NCBI RefSeq assembly: GCF_000737515.1
Contig: NZ_CP006587.1
Location: 4,521,001-4,585,000, forward strand
Length of the DNA: 64,000 nucleotides
Direction of reading: 5' to 3'
DNA from: Hymenobacter sp. APR13
Lineage (GTDB): Bacteria > Bacteroidota > Bacteroidia > Cytophagales > Hymenobacteraceae
A model generated the notes under the pieces. The model did not search any database. It saw only the letters and a list, made by a program, of their open reading frames with translations, and was not told the DNA's origin. This document shows, piece after piece, positions 24,559 through 32,140 of this stretch (position 1 is the first letter of the stretch; each line of letters opens with the position of its first letter). The position numbers and the translations under genes were made by a program.

Positions 24559-25608
24559 CTACGTGGTAGCGCCGCCGCAGCTGGAGCCCGCACCAGCCGT
24601 ACAGCCGAAGCAATGCTGGTTTACCACGATGGCCCGGGCGTTCAGCGCCGCTTCGTCGAAGTCGCGGATGTGTTGGGGGGCGGTGGCGGCCACGGGCAGC
24701 TCCAGCATCTGGTTGAAGTCGCAGTCGTAAAGCAGCCCGTCCCAGCTCACGCTGAGCGTGCTGCGGCACATCACGTTTTCGGCCGCCGTGGGGTTGTAGG
24801 CGGCCACCAGCTTCTCCATGTAGCTTTCGTAGTTGCCGCTTTCCAGCAGATACTCCAGAAAACGGCTCACGGGCAGGTTGGTGATGGCCAGCAGGTTGTT
24901 GAACACGATGCCATGCTCGCGCAGCAGCCGCTGCTTAAACTCGCGTTCCAGCGACGCCTGGTTGCCGGGCAGAAACGCCCCCGACGGGTTGAACACCAGA
25001 TCCAGCTGCAAACCCGAGCCTTCCACGCCGTAGCCTACCTGGTTCAGCATCTGCAAGGCCCGGATGGAACGCCCGAACACGCCTTCGCCACGCTGGGCAT
25101 CGGTGCGGGCCGCCGAGAAGTGCGGCAACGACGACACCACCTGCACCCGGTGCTTGGCAAAGAACTCCGGCAAATCGTGGTACTTTTTGTTGGCCACGAT
25201 GATGGTGAGGTTGCAGCGCACGATGGTCTGCCGGCCCAGGGCCGAAATCTGCTCCACCAGCCAGCGGAAGTCCGGGTTCATCTCCGGCGCTCCGCCCGTT
25301 AGGTCCACCACCTGGATGTCCGACTGCGCCAGCGCCGCTAGGCACTGCTGCATCGTTTCGCGGGTCATGATTTCGGTGCGGTCGGGCCCGGCGTCCACGT
25401 GGCAGTGCTTGCACACCTGGTTGCACATCTTACCCACGTTGATCTGCATCACGCGCAGGCTGGTCGGGCGCAGCGGCAGCAGGCCGGTTTCGCGCAGCTT
25501 GTGCGCAAAGGCCGGCAGGTGCGCCCCGGCGGCATCAGCCTGCGAAAGAACCGTCAGCTGGTAGCCAGTATCGGCCAATAGCGCGTGGCGCGCCTGGAGA
25601 GACTTCAT
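24559..25608 (-). CDS. arsS: Arsenosugar biosynthesis radical SAM protein ArsS
   Basis: A 349-residue protein with the radical SAM motif CNQVCKHC (Cys62, Cys66, Cys69) and DLTGGAPEMNPDFRWL. The C-terminal half has MCRSTLSVSWDGLLYDCDFN and the Cys-rich end HCFGCTAGAGSSCGG, both diagnostic of ArsS. In cyanobacteria ArsS transfers 5'-deoxyadenosyl to methylated arsenic. Some ArsS proteins carry selenocysteine in the Cys-rich part; here those positions are Cys. No arsenite methyltransferase (ArsM) gene is in the window. The conserved text begins within the first 50 residues, so the start at 25608 is reasonable. Confidence 0.92.
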   Translation of the reverse strand: MKSLQARHALLADTGYQLTVLSQADAAGAHLPAFAHKLRETGLLPLRPTSLRVMQINVGKMCNQVCKHCHVDAGPDRTEIMTRETMQQCLAALAQSDIQVVDLTGGAPEMNPDFRWLVEQISALGRQTIVRCNLTIIVANKKYHDLPEFFAKHRVQVVSSLPHFSAARTDAQRGEGVFGRSIRALQMLNQVGYGVEGSGLQLDLVFNPSGAFLPGNQASLEREFKQRLLREHGIVFNNLLAITNLPVSRFLEYLLESGNYESYMEKLVAAYNPTAAENVMCRSTLSVSWDGLLYDCDFNQMLELPVAATAPQHIRDFDEAALNARAIVVNQHCFGCTAGAGSSCGGATT

Positions 25609-25736
25609 AAATCGCTGATTTACGCTGATTGAATTGATTTCACTGATTACTGGTCACCAGAAACTGCTACTGAAAGGGCATAATATCTGACTGAAAAAAT
25701 CAGCGAAATCACCTCAATCAGCGCAAATCAGCGATT
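25609..25736. repeat. Word-built inverted repeat between arsS and the AhpD-like gene
   Basis: The left arm begins right after the arsS start codon (25609-25649) and holds three to four variants of CGCTGATTTA/CGCTGATTG. The right arm (about 25696-25736) has the complement (CAATCAGCG, AAATCAGCG) and reaches the stop codon of the AhpD-like gene. Each arm is thus itself a degenerate short tandem repeat. Confidence 0.7.
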
Positions 25737-26074
25737 CACATGGACAGCTCTTTGGCCTTGTTCATCATCTGCACGCCGTGCACCAGGGCGGCTCCGCCCT
25801 TGATGGCGGCGGCCACGTGCACTGCTTCCATCATCTGGGCTTCGTCGGCGCCTTTCTGCAGCGAGTCCGACGTGTAGGCGTCGATGCAGTACGGGCATTG
25901 CACGGCGTGGGCTACGGCCAGCGCAATCAGCGACTTTTCCCGCTCCGACAGGGCGCCGTCCTTGAACACCTCGGCATAGTAGGCAAAAAACTTGTTGCCC
26001 ATCTCGGGCTGCCACTCGGTGATGTTGCCAAATTTGGCCAGGTCGGCTGGGTTGTAATAGGTTGACTTTTCCAT
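25736..26074 (-). CDS. AhpD-like carboxymuconolactone decarboxylase family protein, arsenosugar-associated
   Basis: A 112-residue protein starting MEKSTYYNPADLAKFGNITE. It has the AhpD redox motif CPYC (Cys60, Cys63) and the helix QKGADEAQMMEAVHVAAAIK. Its length and sequence fit the 'arsenosugar biosynthesis-associated peroxidase-like' family that accompanies ArsS. It could reduce an arsenic or peroxide intermediate with the CxxC pair. It is 127 bp upstream of arsS (the gap filled by a word-repeat) and 56 bp downstream of the H-NOX gene. Confidence 0.9.
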   Translation of the reverse strand: MEKSTYYNPADLAKFGNITEWQPEMGNKFFAYYAEVFKDGALSEREKSLIALAVAHAVQCPYCIDAYTSDSLQKGADEAQMMEAVHVAAAIKGGAALVHGVQMMNKAKELSM

Positions 26075-26130
26075 GGAAAGAAGAAGAAACAGAGGGTGGT
26101 AGAAAGTGAATAGATGCGAGCAGGCCGTTG

Positions 26131-26679
26131 TCAGGCCGTTACTACGCGGCGGACCCGAATGCGAACCTGCTCGCCGTCCTCGCTGGTTTCGGGCTCCACC
26201 ACGATGCGGTCGGCCTCGTCGTAGTAGGCGGCAATGCCGCGCACGATGCCCACGGCCAGCGCCCCCATCCGGCGTTTCGACACGTAGTTGATTTCCAGCT
26301 CGTCGGGCGAGAGGCGCGTGACCTGCAGCACGGGCGGGGCATTTTCGGCGTGTTCCTGCCGGACCTGCCGGTGCATGGTATTTTCGGTGTGCTCCAGCAT
26401 ATCCAGCGTGGTCCACTGGGGTTGCAGCAGCTTCTGGTACATGTACATCAGATCAGGCACCAGATACTCCCCGAATTTCTCGTGCAGCTCCTGCGCCGAG
26501 AGGCCGGTCATTTCGGCGGCTTGCCCGACCAATGCATACATATGCTCGTCGGGGTACACGTTCTTATGATCGAAATTGGTAGCGCTCAGGCCTGCCGCTT
26601 CCATCAGCCGCACCCACGTGCTGTGGTCGTACTGCGTTTGTACGTAGCGCTTCAGAAGCGTGAAAATGGTACCGTGCAC
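26131..26679 (-). CDS. Stand-alone H-NOX haem nitric-oxide sensor
   Basis: From a GTG at 26679 the protein reads MHGTIFTLLKRYVQ, the usual H-NOX start, and is 182 residues long, the usual size. The proximal haem ligand aligns with His103 (TMHRQV), and the haem-propionate motif Y-x-S-x-R is YVSKR (Tyr132, Ser134, Arg136). These are one residue off the numbers of the Thermoanaerobacter protein (102, 131, 133, 135). The distal Tyr of oxygen-binding H-NOX (Tyr140 there) is Leu141 here, so it should bind NO but not O2 stably. No histidine kinase or cyclase partner is nearby. The longer frame to 26727 adds no conserved residues. Confidence 0.88.
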   Translation of the reverse strand: MHGTIFTLLKRYVQTQYDHSTWVRLMEAAGLSATNFDHKNVYPDEHMYALVGQAAEMTGLSAQELHEKFGEYLVPDLMYMYQKLLQPQWTTLDMLEHTENTMHRQVRQEHAENAPPVLQVTRLSPDELEINYVSKRRMGALAVGIVRGIAAYYDEADRIVVEPETSEDGEQVRIRVRRVVTA

Positions 26680-26749
26680 TGCTGTAAAGTCTGGTGAAAA
26701 AAGATTTTCCAGTCTAAATAACACCAATCTGGCCAGAAACTATCTGGCA

Positions 26750-26784
26750 AAAAGAAGGCGTGAAGAAGTTTTCTTCCTCACGCC
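26750..26784 (-). terminator. Intrinsic terminator of the anti-sigma gene
   Basis: GGCGTGAAGAAG (26758-26769) pairs with 26773-26784 with one mismatch, followed on the minus strand by TTCTTTTT. It is 22 bp past the stop codon at 26807 and separates the sigma/anti-sigma pair from the H-NOX gene. Confidence 0.82.
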
Positions 26785-26806
26785 CTCTTATATCGTGCTG
26801 CGCAGC

Positions 26807-27754
26807 TTAGAGCATTTTGCCCAGCACCGTCATCGTAGAAAGGGTAGGCGAAACGCTACCACCAGCGTCTTCCACCGTCATGGCGAAGGCCTGGGCGCTG
26901 GCAATGTCCTTCATCTGCTGCAGGCTGTCGCCGGCGGCGGTGGTGGCAGCCAGCACACCGGCATCCACGGGCTTGCCGTTGTCGAGGGCCCAGAGCTGGT
27001 ACTGCTTGCCAGCGGGCGGCGTGGGCAGGCTGCGCACATTCACGTACACGGCTTTAGTCGTGGGGTTGTAGAGCACCCGCGCTTTAGCGGAAGGCGCGGC
27101 CGGGGTGCCGGCCAGAATCACGCTCTGGTACTGCTCGTCGCGGAGCACGGCCAGCTCACGGTCCTGGGTGAGCAGGCGCTTTTCAGAGGCCTGCTGGGTG
27201 GCCGCGAAACGGGCCTGGTCGTTCTGGGCCGCAAACAGAGCCGTTTCCGTATTCTGCCAGCGGTTATAGAGCACGTAGTTGCCGGCCAAACTCAGGAGCA
27301 GGGCCACCGAGGCGGCCATCAGCCAGCCAAAGCCAGCGCGCGGCGCCGCCTCATACACCGGCTCGGGCGCACTCCCAATGGGCCGTACGACGGGCTCGTC
27401 CTTTCTTACAGGATCGGGCACGATGGGAGCCGTAGGCACACCCAGCGGAGCAGCCTCAGAAGTGGGAGCCGCAGCTACGGTGGGTGCGAAAGGCACCACT
27501 GGAGTTTCGTCGACAGAAGTGCTACGGATAGCTTGTTGCCAGCCTGCCAGCACCCGCTCCCGCATGGCGGGTGGCGGCGTAATGGCGTGGGCTTGCGCAT
27601 ACGCATCCAGGCCGCCAATAACGGCCTGCAACTCGTGTTGCACTGTCGGATGGGTGGCAGCCATCTGCTCTACCTGGGCCGCCTCGGCGGCAGAGAGTAC
27701 GCCTAGCGCGTATTCTTCCAGAATGCCTGATTCGATATATTGCTGAATGTCCAC
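26807..27754 (-). CDS. RskA-family anti-sigma factor
   Basis: A 315-residue protein. The N-terminal zinc-less anti-sigma domain reads IESGILEEYALGVLSAAEAA. A single membrane helix lies near residues 145-165 (WLMAASVALLLSLAGNYVL). A coiled coil and an extracytoplasmic RskA domain follow (VYVNVRSLPTPPAGKQYQLW, MTVEDAGGS). It would hold the sigma factor encoded just upstream until a periplasmic signal cleaves it. The gap to the sigma gene is 2 bp, so the two are translationally linked. Confidence 0.92.
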   Translation of the reverse strand: MDIQQYIESGILEEYALGVLSAAEAAQVEQMAATHPTVQHELQAVIGGLDAYAQAHAITPPPAMRERVLAGWQQAIRSTSVDETPVVPFAPTVAAAPTSEAAPLGVPTAPIVPDPVRKDEPVVRPIGSAPEPVYEAAPRAGFGWLMAASVALLLSLAGNYVLYNRWQNTETALFAAQNDQARFAATQQASEKRLLTQDRELAVLRDEQYQSVILAGTPAAPSAKARVLYNPTTKAVYVNVRSLPTPPAGKQYQLWALDNGKPVDAGVLAATTAAGDSLQQMKDIASAQAFAMTVEDAGGSVSPTLSTMTVLGKML

Positions 27755-27756
27755 GG

Positions 27757-28326
27757 CTATCGGATCAGTTTAGAGAGTACCTTGATAGCAGCGCGGGCGC
27801 GGGTTTTCACCGTGCCTAGCGGCAGATTCAGCTCGTCGGCTACTTCACTCTGGGTGTAGCCTCCGAAGTACAGCATATCAACGACCTGCTGTTGGTCAGG
27901 GGAGAGTTTTTTGGTCATTTCCTGCAAACCGATGTGCTCGGGCCGGAACGTGGGCGAAGCGGGCTCACGTACTGCGGCGCTGTCTTCAAGCGGCTGGGTA
28001 CGAGTACCTACGCGGTACTGTCGGGAGCGGATTTTGTCGATGGCTAAATTCCGGCTCACGTTCATTACCCACGTAAACAGCCGGCCTTTGCTAGCATCGT
28101 AGGAGGAAAAAGAGTTCCAGATCTTGACCATGCTTTCCTGTAGCACGTCTTCGGCTTCTTCTTCCTTTTTAACGACGCGCATAATAACGCCGTAGAGGGC
28201 AGCCGAGTATCGGTCGTAGAATAGCGTCATGGCCGCCTCGTCCCGGTCGCGCAGACGCTGCACCAGCAGGTCTTCGCCATCGGCTATCGGGGGCATGGCT
28301 TCGGGGGGAATGACATTCACGGGCAA
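27757..28326 (-). CDS. ECF sigma factor, SigK-like
   Basis: A 189-residue RNA polymerase sigma-70 factor. Region 2 is seen as FYDRYSAALYGVIMRVVKKE and DVLQESMVKIWNSF, with TWVMNVSRNLAIDKIRSR, and region 4 as LSPDQQQVVDMLYFGGYTQS and LPLGTVKTRARAAI. The last is the helix-turn-helix that reads the -35 element. Its cognate anti-sigma follows with 2 bp between. The likely regulon includes this operon; nothing in the window marks other targets. Confidence 0.94.
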   Translation of the reverse strand: MPVNVIPPEAMPPIADGEDLLVQRLRDRDEAAMTLFYDRYSAALYGVIMRVVKKEEEAEDVLQESMVKIWNSFSSYDASKGRLFTWVMNVSRNLAIDKIRSRQYRVGTRTQPLEDSAAVREPASPTFRPEHIGLQEMTKKLSPDQQQVVDMLYFGGYTQSEVADELNLPLGTVKTRARAAIKVLSKLIR

Positions 28327-28536
28327 TGGGATATAAGACGAGTGAGCAATGAAGCAAAGCTTACCGACAAGCGAAAGTACACTTCCCGGGCAATTGTTCG
28401 CGCTGGGCCGCCGGTAAATTTGCTATAGCTCCCGGCGGCGGCATGGCAACCTGCGTGCTACGGCTGCGTTTGCCTATAAGTTGTTCTGTGGCCGAGCCTT
28501 TCCGCCCGGCCGATTCTTTCTCTACCCACCTTTGTC

Positions 28537-29940
28537 ATGCCCATTGAATCCCGTAACCCCTACACCGGCCGCGTAGAGCGCCGGTTTCGGGCGTTTTCCT
28601 GGTCGAAGACCGAGCGTATTCTCACCCAGAGCCACCGCGCCGCCGCCACGTGGCGCACTACGCCGTTTGCCGAACGCACCCGCCTCATGCACCGCGCCGC
28701 CGAACTGCTGCGCGAGCGGCAGGACGAGCTGGCCCGCCTCATGGCCGTGGAGATGGGCAAGCCGCTGGCCGACGGCCGTGCCGAAGCCCTGAAATGTGCC
28801 CTCTGCTGCGACTATTACGCCGAGCACGCCGAGCAGTTCCTGGCCGACGACATCATCAAGACCGAAGCGCAGCGCAGCTTCATCAGCCACGAGCCCATTG
28901 GGGTGGTGCTGGCCATTATGCCCTGGAACTTCCCGTTCTGGCAGGTGGTGCGTTTCGCGGCCCCGGCCCTGATGGCCGGCAACGTGGGCCTGCTCAAGCA
29001 CGCCTCCAACGTGCCGCAGTGTGCGCTGGCGCTGGAAGAGATTTTCCACGATGCCGGCTTCCCGCCTGCCACGTTCCGCACGCTGCTCATCGGCTCCGAC
29101 CTGATTGAGCCGCTCATTGCCGATGACCGGGTGCGGGCCGTAACGCTCACCGGCTCGGAAGCCGCCGGCGCCCAGGTGGCCGCCACGGCCGGGCGCTACA
29201 TCAAAAAAACCGTGCTGGAGCTGGGCGGCTCCGACGCCTTCATTGTGCTGGCCGATGCCGACCTGGAGGTGGCCGCCAAAACAGCCGCGCAGGCCCGCAT
29301 GATCAATGCCGGCCAGAGTTGCATTGCGGCCAAGCGCTTTATCGTGGAGAAGCCGGTATTGAAGGAGTTCATCTCGAAGATGAAGACCCACCTGCTGGCC
29401 TTCCGCCCCGGCGACCCGCTCTCCGAAGGCACCCAGTACGGCCCATTGGCCCGCCCCGACCTGGCCGACGAGCTGACCGAGCAGGTGAACGACTCGATTA
29501 AGCAGGGCGCCAAAGTGGAGCTGTACGGCGGCCAGAGTGAGCCCGGCACCGCCCTGTTCCGCCCCATGATTCTGAGCAACATCCGGGCCGGCCAGCGCGC
29601 CTACGACGAGGAGCTGTTTGGGCCGGTGGCGCTAGTGCTGGAAGCCAAAGACGCCGACGACGCCGTGCGCCTCGCCAACGACTCGCGCTTCGGCCTCGGC
29701 GGCTCCGTCTGGACGGCTGACGTGGCGCGCGGCGAGGCGCTGGCCCGGCGCGTGGAAGCCGGGGCCGTGTTCGTCAATAGCCTCGTGAAGTCGGCCCCGG
29801 AAATGCCGTTTGGTGGCGTGAAGAAGTCAGGCTACGGCCGTGAGCTGTCGTATCTGGGCATCCGGGAGTTCGTGAACCAGAAGTCCATCTGGATAGCCAA
29901 GGAAGAAAAGCCGGCGGCTGGTAAGAAGAAGGTGGAGTAG
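28537..29940 (+). CDS. NAD(P)-dependent succinate-semialdehyde dehydrogenase (aldehyde dehydrogenase family)
   Basis: A 467-residue enzyme with the ALDH signatures MPWNFPFWQVVRF, the catalytic Glu228 in LELGGSD and Cys262 in NAGQSCIAAKR, and the ending MPFGGVKKSGYGRELS. The short N-terminus (IESRNPYTG) and the Cys context are like GabD/YneI-type succinate semialdehyde dehydrogenases. It oxidises succinate semialdehyde (or a similar aldehyde) to the acid. The tail is basic (KPAAGKKKVE). It is a single gene, followed by a family-A repeat. Confidence 0.9.
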   Translation: MPIESRNPYTGRVERRFRAFSWSKTERILTQSHRAAATWRTTPFAERTRLMHRAAELLRERQDELARLMAVEMGKPLADGRAEALKCALCCDYYAEHAEQFLADDIIKTEAQRSFISHEPIGVVLAIMPWNFPFWQVVRFAAPALMAGNVGLLKHASNVPQCALALEEIFHDAGFPPATFRTLLIGSDLIEPLIADDRVRAVTLTGSEAAGAQVAATAGRYIKKTVLELGGSDAFIVLADADLEVAAKTAAQARMINAGQSCIAAKRFIVEKPVLKEFISKMKTHLLAFRPGDPLSEGTQYGPLARPDLADELTEQVNDSIKQGAKVELYGGQSEPGTALFRPMILSNIRAGQRAYDEELFGPVALVLEAKDADDAVRLANDSRFGLGGSVWTADVARGEALARRVEAGAVFVNSLVKSAPEMPFGGVKKSGYGRELSYLGIREFVNQKSIWIAKEEKPAAGKKKVE

Positions 29941-29941
29941 A

Positions 29942-30037
29942 AGCACGTCATGCAGAGGCGCAGCCGAAGCATCTCGCCAGTGTGGCAGAATTACTATACT
30001 GGCGAGATGCTTCGGCTGCGCCTCTGCATGACGTGCT
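29942..30037. repeat. Family-A inverted repeat, copy 3
   Basis: Arms 29942-29981 and 29998-30037 are exact 40-bp complements with a 16-base loop. This copy is between convergent genes. Confidence 0.93.
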
Positions 30038-30053
30038 ATTCCCTCCTGCTACC

Positions 30054-30821
30054 TCACGCGTAGCCCAGCACCTTATACACCACGTACCCGCTGATTTCGT
30101 GCAGCAGCAGGCTCCAGCGGCTCAGAGCCTGCGGGTCGGGCATGAGCCAGTAGTCGGGGGTGGCGGCGCGGTCGGTGCTGAAGTAGCCGGCCGGGAAGGG
30201 CTGCGGGTGCAGGCCCACCTGCGCGAAGCAGCCCAGCGCCCGCCGTTGATGAAACGCCGACGTCACCAGAATGAGCGTGTCCAGCTCGGGGCGCGCCTGC
30301 GTGATGCGGCGCGTGAACAGGGCGTTTTCGCGGGTGTTGCGGCTCTGGTCTTCTTTGATAATGACCGAATCGGGCACGCCGGCCAGGTGCAGCAGCGTGA
30401 TGAGGTCGGCGGCTTCGGTGTGGGCCTTGCGCAGCATGGCGCCCGAGCCGCCCGACACCAGAATGTGGCGCACACGCCCGGCCCGCCACAGCCACAGCGC
30501 GTTGGTGAGGCGGTCTGCGCCTTCGTGCAGGTACACCCGGTCGTGCGGCGACTTGTTGACGCTGGTGATGCCCGTGAGCAGCACGGCCGCGTCGGCGCGG
30601 GGCGGCAGCTGGCGCAGGCGCACCGGGGGCAGCTCCCAGGCCAGCAGCGCCTCATTGATCAGGCCGGGGTTGGTGAGCAGCAGCAGCAGCGCCAGCGTGG
30701 CCAGTAGCAGCTGGCGGCGACGGGCCGGCTGCCGCACCAGCACTGCCGCCAGCAGCAGCACTACCAGCCACACGGCCGGCGACAACAGAAAATCGAGGAG
30801 CTTGGAGAGAACGAAGAACAC
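30054..30821 (-). CDS. YdcF/ElyC family (DUF218) membrane protein
   Basis: A 255-residue protein with two N-terminal helices (FFVLSKLLDFLLSPAVWLVV and RQLLLATLALLLLLTNPGLI) and a DUF218 domain: RADAAVLLTG, ILVSGGSGAMLRK, ITLLHLAGVPDSVIIKEDQS, NTRENALFTRR, LVTSAFHQRRALGCF. Members of this family, such as ElyC and SanA, take part in envelope integrity. Their biochemical reaction is not settled. It probably shares a strand but not an operon with the GNAT gene upstream (76-bp gap). Confidence 0.9.
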   Translation of the reverse strand: MFFVLSKLLDFLLSPAVWLVVLLLAAVLVRQPARRRQLLLATLALLLLLTNPGLINEALLAWELPPVRLRQLPPRADAAVLLTGITSVNKSPHDRVYLHEGADRLTNALWLWRAGRVRHILVSGGSGAMLRKAHTEAADLITLLHLAGVPDSVIIKEDQSRNTRENALFTRRITQARPELDTLILVTSAFHQRRALGCFAQVGLHPQPFPAGYFSTDRAATPDYWLMPDPQALSRWSLLLHEISGYVVYKVLGYA

Positions 30822-30897
30822 TGCGAAAAGCTAAAACCCGGCGCCGGAAGCTGGCCGCCAGTCCAAGCAAAGGTAGCCGCAATGCCGGAGGCACGTG

Positions 30898-31422
30898 TCA
30901 GTGGGCGGCACGCTCCCACTCAGCCTTCAGCACCGACATGATGATTTTGTCGTGAAACAGGCCGTTTCTCTTGCAGGCCTGGCGCATCCGGCCTTCTTCC
31001 ACAAAGCCGGCTTTGGCGTAGGCTTTCCAGCCGCCGATGTTGGTTTCCGAAACCGTGAGCATGATCCGGTTTAGCTGCCGAACTGAAAAGCCCACGGCCA
31101 GCACCTGCCGAGTTACGGCAGTGCCGATGCCCCGCCCCCAGTGGTCTTTCTGCCCAATGAGGATGAAATACTCGGCCGACTGGTTGATGGCGGAGATGCC
31201 GGACAGCCCGGCATAGCCGATCAGCTCGTTGGTGTCGGGGAGGAAGATGCCCAGGTTGAGGCTTTTCTGATCCTGCAGCGTAGCCGCATACCACTCGTTG
31301 ATCTGTTCGTCGGTATGCATGCGCTGGAAAGCCGACAGCGAGTACTTAATTACTTCCGGGTCGCGAATCCAGCGGTAGAAGCTGGCCACGTGTTCCTGCT
31401 GGAGGGGAGCTACTGTTATCAT
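30898..31422 (-). CDS. GNAT family N-acetyltransferase (RimJ/SpeG-like)
   Basis: A 174-residue protein starting MITVAPLQQEHVASFYRWIR. It has the acetyl-CoA-binding segment GQKDHWGRGIGTAV, followed by VRQLNRIMLTVSETNIGGWK and the C-terminal AGFVEEGRMRQACKRNG. This is the ribosomal-protein acetyltransferase-like branch (RimJ/SpeG). The acceptor is unknown. The ATG at 31422 is chosen; the frame to 31509 runs into the terminator of the upstream gene. Confidence 0.9.
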   Translation of the reverse strand: MITVAPLQQEHVASFYRWIRDPEVIKYSLSAFQRMHTDEQINEWYAATLQDQKSLNLGIFLPDTNELIGYAGLSGISAINQSAEYFILIGQKDHWGRGIGTAVTRQVLAVGFSVRQLNRIMLTVSETNIGGWKAYAKAGFVEEGRMRQACKRNGLFHDKIIMSVLKAEWERAAH

Positions 31423-31475
31423 GCACTGCCTGCTGAGTGGGAGCCGTCGGGGCTCCGGGGGCCGCAAGTTCACAA

Positions 31476-31518
31476 AAAAGCCCGTTGTGCTCAGGCTAGC
31501 TGAGCACAACGGGCTTTT
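31476..31518 (-). terminator. Intrinsic terminator of the thioredoxin-like/28-aa pair
   Basis: A perfect 18-bp stem (31476-31493 with 31501-31518, AAAAGCCCGTTGTGCTCA) with flanking A and T runs lies 18 bp past the small gene's stop codon and upstream of the GNAT start. Confidence 0.9.
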
Positions 31519-31536
31519 ATTTATCTGCCGCTACGG

Positions 31537-31623
31537 CTACCGAAATAGCAGCAGCATGAGCAGCAGCGAAACGACCAAGGCTACAAGCGCCCACACGTCT
31601 TTGTGCAAGCGCAGCCCACTCAT
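31537..31623 (-). CDS. 28-residue single-helix membrane peptide, overlapping the thioredoxin-like gene
   Basis: The start ATG at 31623 overlaps the TGA of the upstream gene (sequence ATGA at 31623-31620), the usual arrangement for translational coupling. The peptide reads MSGLRLHKDVWALVAL, then VVSLLLMLLLFR: a short basic start and one membrane-length helix, with positive charges on both ends. It is followed by a good terminator. It is too short to compare with any family by eye. Real expression is inferred from the overlap and the terminator. Confidence 0.6.
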   Translation of the reverse strand: MSGLRLHKDVWALVALVVSLLLMLLLFR

Positions 31624-31976
31624 GAAGTCTGGGGCATGAATTCCTGCAGGCGCTGCAACATGCTCAGCACGTCAACTTCGGTGGTCAGCATGTCGCACTC
31701 CAGCAGGCGTCCCTGGCAGTACGAGACGAAGAACGGCGCTACTTTCTCCTGCATAATCTTTTTGGCGACCGGGTTTTCATCGGAATTCAGCCGCACAAAC
31801 AAGATAGTCTTAAATTCCTCGTCATCCGAGAATTTTGCGAAAGGCGGAGCCAGCAGTTCACATGTATCACAGTTTTCCGATGTGAACTTGGCAAACACCT
31901 TCAGGTGTTCGTGCGTGAGCTGGCGCAGCTGCTCATCGTTTACATCATGCACCCGCTGTCGTTCAGCAACTTTCAT
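31620..31976 (-). CDS. Thioredoxin-fold protein with CDTC motif
   Basis: A 118-residue protein with no signal peptide. It has FTSENCDTCELLAPPFAKF (CxxC at Cys36 and Cys39), then ILFVRLNSDENPVAKKIM, the cis-Pro segment VAPFFVSY, and the final strand-helix QGRLLECDMLTTEVDVLSML. This is the thioredoxin fold, but the active-site sequence CDTC is not the CGPC of thioredoxin, and the segment is acidic. It may be a disulfide reductase with a particular partner. A 28-residue membrane peptide gene overlaps its end by 4 bases. Confidence 0.82.
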   Translation of the reverse strand: MKVAERQRVHDVNDEQLRQLTHEHLKVFAKFTSENCDTCELLAPPFAKFSDDEEFKTILFVRLNSDENPVAKKIMQEKVAPFFVSYCQGRLLECDMLTTEVDVLSMLQRLQEFMPQTS

Positions 31977-32075
31977 ACGGCAAAAAAGTGTGCGCTGCTC
32001 TCAGGCAGCACCAAGAATAGAAACAAGCAACTTCGAAGATACACCGCCCTGACAACATTACTGCCAACGCATACG

Positions 32076-32115
32076 AAAAAGCCGTCCCGGAAATTCCATT
32101 TCGAGACGGCTTTTT
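32076..32115 (-). terminator. Intrinsic terminator of the DUF885 gene
   Basis: AAAAAGCCGTC (32076-32086) pairs with 32105-32115 over 11 bp around an 18-base loop, with T5 on the minus strand. It is 25 bp past the stop at 32141. Confidence 0.85.
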
Positions 32116-32140
32116 CATAATGAAACAGGCTGATAGTTGC

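Noticed and set aside
24559..25608. Selenocysteine in ArsS.
   Set aside because: The reading frame has no internal TGA; the Cys-rich end uses Cys codons.
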